DNA from: Agaricus subrufescens
Lineage: Eukaryota; Basidiomycota; Agaricomycetes; Agaricales; Agaricaceae
Direction of reading: 5' to 3'
Assembly (NCBI GenBank): GCA_029945375.1
Contig: CM057059.1
Location: 3,844,001-3,908,000 of the forward strand
Length of the DNA stretch: 64,000 nucleotides
Shown piece by piece: positions 55,832 to 64,000 of this stretch. Numbering within the stretch: the stretch's first letter is position 1; each line of letters starts with the position of its first letter. Both the position numbers and the translations under genes were made by a program. The notes below the pieces were generated by a model. It was given only the letters and a program-made list of their open reading frames with translations. It was not told the origin of the DNA and searched no databases.

Positions 55832-58800
55832 TATTTTGCTATATTTGGGCCGGGGGTCGTCGGAGTTTGAAGGGAGTGTTCCTTGGAGATTGTGGACGAC
55901 GTTGGCGAGGAGGATGAATGTAAGCTGCTCATCGTCGTCCACAGCGTCGAGCTCACTTTGTCGCCCCAGAATCTACTCCGTACTCTCACAGAGAGCAACG
56001 TCAAGCCCCACGCAGACCTTCGGCTCCTCCTCAACACTGTCAAGGAAGGCCGGGTGTGTCTCCTGTGCCTTCCCCCCGTATTCCCCGCTAACTAGTGCAA
56101 TCCAGAAGCAGAGCGTCGACAACAAGCTCTCAGACCCATTTTATGACGCCCTAGATGGAGTGCTGGCGGACCTTAAGACTGTAACCCTCGTCCGTACCCC
56201 GCCACCCTCGCGACGCGCACCGCACTCACGGTATTGTTTCTCCAGGATAACCGTGATGCAGATGCATTCTTGAAGCCGGTGTCCAAGGCCGAAGTTCCAG
56301 ACTACTATGACGGTTCGTTATTAACCGTTGATCGCATCTCACATCATGCATTGACGGACAACTCCAATTAGTCATTTCAAACCCAATGGACTTTCAAACA
56401 ATGCAGAAGAAGGTCAAATTGAAGAATTACAAGTCTAAGCGCGAGTTCAAAGACGACCTGGAGCTTATATGGTCGAATTGCTATACGTATAATGCCTCTG
56501 AGGTGCGTCTTAAGGTCTAATGTTGTTTTTCTTGGGCGCTGATAACAATGGTTAGAATCATCCCCTCAGGCAATGCGTCAAACGGCTCAAAGCAAAGGCG
56601 GATCGTTTGTTAAAGCACGTCACCGATCGACGCGAGCGCGCCGACCCATACATACCACCAGAGCTTGGCGCCGGATATTTACCCAAAGTGAATGGCACAA
56701 GTCGAACCCACACTCGCTCTCCCTCATATTCTTCAATAAAAACCAGCACCCCGGGTCTAGCGACTGTCAAATCTTCGTCCTCGAGTTCCCTATCACGGCA
56801 TCCATTATCCCCCCTTCAATTTGAAGAAAGTCCTGCTATTGTCCGAACGCCGGAGGGAATGGGTACCTTCTACGAATTGGATAAAGACGTTATGTTGGCT
56901 GTCAAGAAACCTAATCACCAAGTCTTACGGAAATTGAAGGATTTAGTTTCGCTAGATACGGATGGGCCAGAAGATGTAGATATCGAGGAGGCTGCCACCG
57001 AGCAGGACGGTGTTGCAGGAGACAAACGAAAGCTGTGCGTCGTTACAATCTGATTGGTATTGCACGGGGTTTGCCCCCGTTTGACGCTCCTTTTTCAGCT
57101 CGGCGTCGACAGAGTCGAGACCTCGGAAGCGCGCGCGATTCACGAATCCTTACCCCACCCCCTTACCCGAGGATGAAACGAGCGAAGAATTATCTGAATT
57201 ATGGTGGGCAGCAGCCCAATCTGACGCTCTACTGGCCAATGGTGTTCCACCCATTCCGTTTGGTCCAGCCTCTTCCGAGCAGAAACGTTGTAGACTTCCT
57301 TCATTACCCCCACCATCCTCCTCCTCACTATTGTCGTCATCATCTTTTTTCCCCTTTCATCCGTCATCACGGCCCTCTATATGGCAATCCCCATTGGCAC
57401 CCTTAACATCGAAAGCGAAACCTCCTAAACCGAAACGTCGGAAAACATCTTCCACAAAAGATCTGGACGAAATACCCCCTACGCATATAGAAAATTCTAA
57501 AGCGCTGTTGAATTTGATGAATGCAAACATCAAAGCAATGAGAAGAATTCGACATACCCATTCTAAATTTGCAGCGTTAAATGCTACAACCTTGACTAAT
57601 GAGGATGCTGAAGAGGGCGGTAGTGCTGGCGGGACCACTGGCGGGACCGTTGGTATGTCTGGAGCGGGACTTTCTGGCGCTAGTGGTTTTAGTGGTACTG
57701 ATGGTCTGGTTGGGATAGGAGAAAATTTGATGGTATCTGCGGATGACGAGATCTTGAATGAAAAAGTCGACGAGAGGCCATGGGTGATGATGACGCAGGG
57801 TAAAGGAAAGAAAGAAAAAGGGAAGGAGACTATAGCAAGAGTGGGCGGGATAGAGATTGGGGAGAGGAATGCTTGGGGTTGTATGCAATGGACTAATAGC
57901 AAAATTTTAGAACATGTTGGATTTCAAGGTACGTGATTTTTATTCTGGCATTGTCGGTTCGTTTTGTTTACATCTGTGTTTTTCAGGCGCATCCCAAGTT
58001 GCACTAGACGTCATAGCGGGGGTCATGGCGGAGTATATTTCGAATGTTGGAAGAACGATCAAGTATTTATGTGATCAGCGTCCGACAACCATGACGCCTG
58101 AGGTAAGTTACAAGGATATGTTGTCCTTTTGTGATCTCATCCATCATGTTTTTCGATTCTATAGGAAATTATTCTCCATACATTGTTTGAAAGTGGCACC
58201 TCCAAGGTTCAAGACTTGGAGAGATACATCCGTGATGATGTGGAGCGGTACTCGTCAAGGCTAGGCGAATTAGAGAAGAAGATTGTTGGTGCCTACCGGG
58301 ACTCGGTGAGTAGTTTATGGAGTATGGAGGTTAGTTGTCCTTGCAAGCTCACCATTGTGCTAGACGGCTGCGGAGACTCTGGAAGACGAGGGGTTATTTG
58401 AGGAGGAGGAAGAGGAAGAGACTGGTGTTCTTGCTATGTATGTCCCTGCCTGCTGTTCGACTGTCGTCGCATACTGACTGTTGTAGCGGGGACTTTGCGG
58501 ACCTACTTGGGGAAGACTATCTTGGTCTCCGGGAACTAGGCATCGCCCAGGAATACGGAATGTCAAGTCTCAGTGTACCGAAGAAGTTACTAAGGAGCAA
58601 GAAAAATCAACACAAACCTGCTGCTACGAAACCTAACGAGCCTCCGCCACCGTATCCGCCACCAGCACCTTTCGTGCCATTAACTTCGAGCAAATTAGAC
58701 GACCAAATTGGATTGTTGAAATCGTTTTATCAGAACAAATTCACAGCTCTCGCTGCTTCCGTTGCCCCGCCTCTACCGCCACCGTTGCTTCCCGGCCCAG

Positions 58801-59504
58801 GGTTACCTGGACCTACATTACCTGGACCTATACCAGCTGTGCCACCGTTACCTACGCCATCACTACCTGGCCCGTCGCTACAACAACTCCCTGTTCCTAC
58901 ATTATTGTCACCATCACCATCTGCCGCACCAGCATCGACCCCAGTATCGATTTCCGGGCTGCCGTCTACGAATTCAATCATGGTACCAGGTTCATCTACT
59001 GTTACTTCACAGTCGGACGTGTCCAAGCACCCTCCACAGTCGATTGATCTGGCGACTTTACCTCCACTTACCTTGGCTGATGACTCACCAACGGCTGTTC
59101 AGGTAAAGATGGGACCACTCGGACAGATCGTGAAGGGCGGAGGGACGGGGGGTAGTGGGAAGAAGAAATCCAAAGGGTCTGGTGGAGGTACTGGCAATAG
59201 TTCCAGCACGGCAAACAGTGTTACGGCCTCTGGTGGCAGTGCTGTTCCAGGCACAGATGGGAACGGTACAACTGCTATACCATCCATGACAATGACGCCC
59301 ACTGCCAATGGCGATGCTAATGCAAGTCCGAAAAAGAAGAAGAATAGTGGTGCTGGGACACTTGGTGTTGGAACAGGAACTGGAAGAAAGAAGAAAGGAC
59401 CGGAAGGATCGCACCAGAGTGGGACAACGGGAGGAAATGGACAAGGAGCAGGTGGTGGTGGGTCATCGCAACCTTACCCACCCGTTGTTGTTGCGAGCGC
59501 TTGA
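55832..59504 (+). CDS. SPT7: Spt7-like SAGA subunit: bromodomain plus histone-fold protein
   Basis: Eleven exons follow from 55832; the initiator codon lies upstream and was not identified. [13 protein letters not shown] joins [10 protein letters not shown], then [18 protein letters not shown]. The bromodomain follows: [48 protein letters not shown] (acetyl-lysine Asn in YNAS). Then come a charged linker, [20 protein letters not shown], a Lys-rich region, and [18 protein letters not shown] leading into a bromo-associated histone fold ([20 protein letters not shown] ... [19 protein letters not shown]). An acidic stretch, [14 protein letters not shown] and a Pro- then Gly/Lys-rich tail close the protein. 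In yeast, Spt7 scaffolds SAGA and pairs with a TAF histone fold. The long low-complexity C terminus (after about 58620) is unusual and may be a mushroom extension. Confidence 0.85.
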
Positions 59505-59851
59505 GTTTAATGATTATAACAGCTTCGCTTTCATGATTTTAAAATCGTGGAGCTCGAAACAACTGGATTATCTTAATCGACTATGATCCTCCGATTGACA
59601 TTTTGTTTATTTGTTATCATTGTTAACTGGTAGCTCTTTTTTTTCTCTTCCCATTTCCTTCGGTATTTAATTCGTATACGGGATACACGCTGCAGCTCAA
59701 GGATTGGATATTCGTGAACGAGGGAGGACTAATGACGTAGGATAACTGATATACCATACTGGGATGACACCGCCACATCTACGTGCCTTATATAATACAA
59801 CCTCCATTTCAGTACTTCCGCCCCATTGTTAACTGTTGACTCGTTATCATC

Positions 59852-61178
<1,327 letters not shown>

Positions 61179-61391
61179 GCGGACTCTTGCACCGGAGATA
61201 CTGGTCGAGTAGGAAGATTGTAATGAACGGCTGTACATTAACAAGTGGTTTTCGGGTAACCGTACGTTTCCGTTTCCTTTCTACCTCTTTGTTTGATATA
61301 TATGCTTGAATGGAACTAAACCGTGATTTGTTACCGGATGACGCAAATGCCGCTGAGCCCATCCGTGGGAAGAATGCCGATATCAATTTTG

Positions 61392-62700
61392 ATGCAGGGC
61401 GGTCGCAAGTTTCCAAAATTAAATCCAACCCGTGTTCTCCTGGAACTGCGACCTCGAGTGCAAACCAGAATGCTCCTCACCTCGACTTATAGCTCAAATG
61501 CGACGGTGGACATACCTCTCATCATTGTCTCTTATGCAGGCCGCAAGCGCTTCATGCTCAAAACCAATGCCTATTCTGTCAGTAACGCCTCCCTTTTTGG
61601 TTTTGGTGCTCGGACTGAACAAACACACAGGCAATGATCTCCGACATTCGGCAAATTTTTGATATCCAGGTCGCGCATCAGTTGCGTATTGAAACTGTTG
61701 CGCTCGATGTATGCAGGGGTTCGAGTATCGAGGTTGGGGAGGACGTGTGGCCGGTGTTGATGTCGATTTTAGATGAAATTCGTGTCGTGGTGGCCTCAGA
61801 GTTGGATGATGAGGATTCTCGTAAACGGGCTTTAGGTGGGTCAACCAGCATTATTTTGTTAGGCTCACTGATGCGATCTCGTGGGTAGCGCAAAACAGAG
61901 TGAAGATGAATAAAAATGGTCGTGGTAGAGTGTTGATCGAGAATGAGGAGAGGGTCAAAGATGAGTTTGTTGAGAAGTGGTTGGAGCAGCAGAACGGCGA
62001 AGATGAGGTTCCTCCACCTGCGAGTGTTTACTCTGGGATCGAGTACGATGTTCATCGTCAAGCGCCTCCTCCGCACGGCTATGAACCGAGTGAATACGAA
62101 GCTGATCACTTCCACGGTATGCTTCAATTAACCATTGGTTCACATTGTTTTCGAATACGATCCTTTCGCAGTTTTCAGAGAGGAAGAACTTCTGACGTGC
62201 GAAAGGAGCCCTAGAATACGGTTCCACGCCCAAGGTGAGTCAAAGATCGCAATTACATGTAACACTCACAAAATAGTGACCCAGAACTAGAGCGTGACGA
62301 ACCTCTAGCTGATGAACCACAGTGCCCCAGCTCAACCATCGATGAACGATTTCAAATAACTGTGAGTGGCCCAGACGACCAGACCGCTGAAATAAAGACC
62401 CGAGGGAAACATCTCGTTCGCAAAGTCTTGGCAGCTGTTTGCAAGACTTTTGATATCAGTTACGACAGGTGCGATTTCTCCCTTGTCCCTCGGAAGGAGT
62501 CTTGTGATACTACGTTTGGTTTTAGATCTTCGCTTCACGTCGTGACTCATCCTCAGGATGGAGGAGAAGAAAGTATGAGAATGTGTCCGCTCGATTGGTC
62601 TATCGCGAGATGTGGTATCACGAGTGTGACTGAACTTAGGATACAAATGCAGTCCCATTCAATATCAGAAACTATGGCTTCCCTGCGCCATGGAACCTGA
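61392..62700 (+). CDS. uncharacterised protein, possible beta-grasp C-terminal domain
   Basis: ATG at 61392 (MQGGRKFPKLNPTRVLLELR). Exons 61392-61577 and 61631-61835, then further exons from ~61890 (AQNRVKMNKNGRGRVL), ~62171 (VFREEELLTCERSP), ~62288 (ELERDEPLADEPQ) and ~62526, end at TGA 62698-62700. Junctions are phase-consistent. The middle has VEKWLEQQNGEDEVPPPASV and a Pro/His/Tyr-rich stretch. The last ~90 residues (ITVSGPDDQTAEIKTRG, LVRKVLAAVCKTFDIS, then LHVVTHPQ and MCPLDWSIARCGI) have the order expected of a ubiquitin-like beta-grasp domain, but that is inference from pattern. I do not recognise the protein. Confidence 0.6.
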
Positions 62701-63703
62701 TATGCTTTATGGATATGGTGGCGGTGATTCGAGTCTTGTTTCTGTCGCTGCTGCTACAATTCCTTGGGACATACGTTTGTTCATATATACGCATGATATG
62801 GATACCTTAATACCAGTAATTTGCTTGAAAGGTTACGCACTGCGCTGACAAGTCAATGAAACACGTATCACATTGATAACTTATTGAAGCCAGATAATTT
62901 ACTTGGCAAAAATATTTAAAGTTATATATTGATAAGATATTTTTATCTAGTCATCAATATTGGATCAATATTGGTCAGCACATATAAATAATTTATATTT
63001 GACTTATCAGTAAGTATATCAAATAACTATTAAAGACATATTTGATCGGAGTTCAAATATTAAAATGATATATTTAGCCGAAAATAGATGACGTATTAAA
63101 ATGGGTTACTGTATATGTTTATAATAATACGGGGGTTACATCATGACTTTATTCTATAAATATTAAAGAGATTCTACATGTAGAATCGTATTGTCAACTG
63201 ACAATTTGATTGGTGATTCACCTTGAGCTTAATTTCTGAATTGGTTAAGGAAGATTGATTCAGCGAGGCGTGACATTGTTGAATCAATGTTAAAGCGAAT
63301 GTGCTGGTAGGATTGAATTGTCGACATATGATTTCACTGGTGTCGACTAAGGAATCAATTTGGGATTCGGCAGAAAAATGGATGTTCGAGTGGAGATTGA
63401 AAGAATTGACTTCAATTGGGCAATTAGCTAATGGGCAAATTGATTGATGATTCGACTAGTAGCACTGTAGAATAGTACAAACTCCTCGAGCAATCTTACT
63501 GGACATAGAGCTGTATCAACATCTTCACCCTCTCCCCATCGCATTCGCATACCCTCATCCACGAACCAATTCAACTTGACCAGTTCCAGACACTCATCTT
63601 CTGACAATGCTGTCCCTTCACAGAATATCTTTTCAGTCCCCAGTGTTCAATCCTCCCATGAGGGTTATCTGGGACTTGTAGAGGTAGAGTAGGGTTTTTA
63701 AAG
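62701..63703. other. AT-rich intergenic DNA
   Basis: From about 62870 to 63200 the sequence is strikingly AT-rich with short recurring tattgat/gatcaatatt and aaatattaaa strings. No gene is seen. It may be heterochromatic or a relic repeat. Confidence 0.45.
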
Positions 63704-64000
63704 CAGGGGTGAGCTGGAGATGAGATAGGGAATGAGTAGGGATGGAGTAGGGATGGGCTGGGGATGGGCTGGGGTTGAGGTAGGGATGGGCTGGGGATGG
63801 GCTGGGATTGAGCTGGAGATGAGATAGGGAATGAGTAGGGATGGAGTAGGGATGGGATGGAGTAGGGATGGGCTGGGGATGGGCTGGGGTTGAGGTAGGG
63901 ATGGAGTAGGGATGGGCTGGAGATGGGCTGAGAATGAGGTAGGGATGGAGTAGGGATGGGCTAGGGATGAGCTCTAGATGAGGCAGGGATAAACTAGGGG
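63704..64000. repeat. 11-bp minisatellite, truncated by the window end
   Basis: Units such as agggatgggct, ggggatgggct, agggatggagt, ggagatgagat and agggaatgagt follow each other without gaps. The consensus is near RGGGATGGGCT, with strong G/C strand asymmetry and no C outside one unit position. Longer blocks of eight to ten units recur with small changes (compare about 63710-63815 and 63815-63900), suggesting higher-order duplication. Confidence 0.9.

Noticed and set aside
55678..56043. Minus-strand gene between the FE|ELR protein and Spt7
   Set aside because: Its Ser-rich frame is antisense to Spt7 exons whose splicing and family match are clear.
58730..59026. Gly/Asp-rich minus-strand frame within Spt7
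   Set aside because: It is the complement of the Pro-rich tail; no start context or splice sites.
63704..64000. Possible telomere
   Set aside because: TAGGGA strings occur, but the unit is a variable 11-mer, not the TTAGGG hexamer.

Overview
This window comes from a filamentous basidiomycete, most likely an agaricomycete mushroom. Genes carry many short introns of about 45-70 bp. There is a Plavaka-type transposase, a DUF6698-family gene, a Tad1/I-like LINE, a fungal laccase, CFEM/GPI proteins and an Spt7-type bromodomain protein. No bacterial features, rRNA or CRISPR array were seen. All exon boundaries were built by hand from splice sites, reading frame and recalled family sequence; nothing was searched.

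Region 1 (about 1.05-21.13 kb) looks like one large DNA transposon. Imperfect terminal inverted repeats begin CACC at 1050 and end GGTG at 21133, with tandem arrays just inside each end (57-bp units on the left, 82-bp units on the right). It carries three genes: a DUF6698-like gene (minus), an uncharacterised ~895-aa gene (plus) and an apparently intact Plavaka transposase (plus). All three share a 15-bp near-palindromic motif upstream of their start codons, in the same orientation relative to transcription. Two retroelements landed inside it. One is a 6.5-kb full-length-looking LINE in exon 2 of the DUF6698 gene, with a perfect 16-bp target duplication. The other is a ~1.38-kb solo LTR flanked by ACGG.

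Region 2 (22-39 kb) is ordinary gene-dense chromosome: an O-methyltransferase, a conserved hypothetical protein, a CFEM protein, tRNA-Gly(CCC), an isoprenylcysteine methyltransferase divergent from a 16-exon class II DAHP synthase, and a second CFEM protein divergent from a G-protein alpha subunit. The G-alpha has an altered switch I. A single-pass membrane protein follows.

Region 3 (39-54.8 kb) is gene-poor. It holds a membrane protein of a mushroom family, a complete laccase and a frameshifted relic of a cysteine-rich secreted protein, with long stretches in which I see nothing.

Region 4 (54.8-64 kb) holds a small protein with a thrice-repeated E|E-L/V-R exon junction, the SAGA subunit Spt7, a penta-EF-hand protein and an uncharacterised protein. 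An AT-rich stretch follows, then an 11-bp minisatellite that runs off the window. Regions 2 and 4 read as housekeeping, signalling and secretion genes; the strongest candidate for something undescribed is the transposon of region 1.
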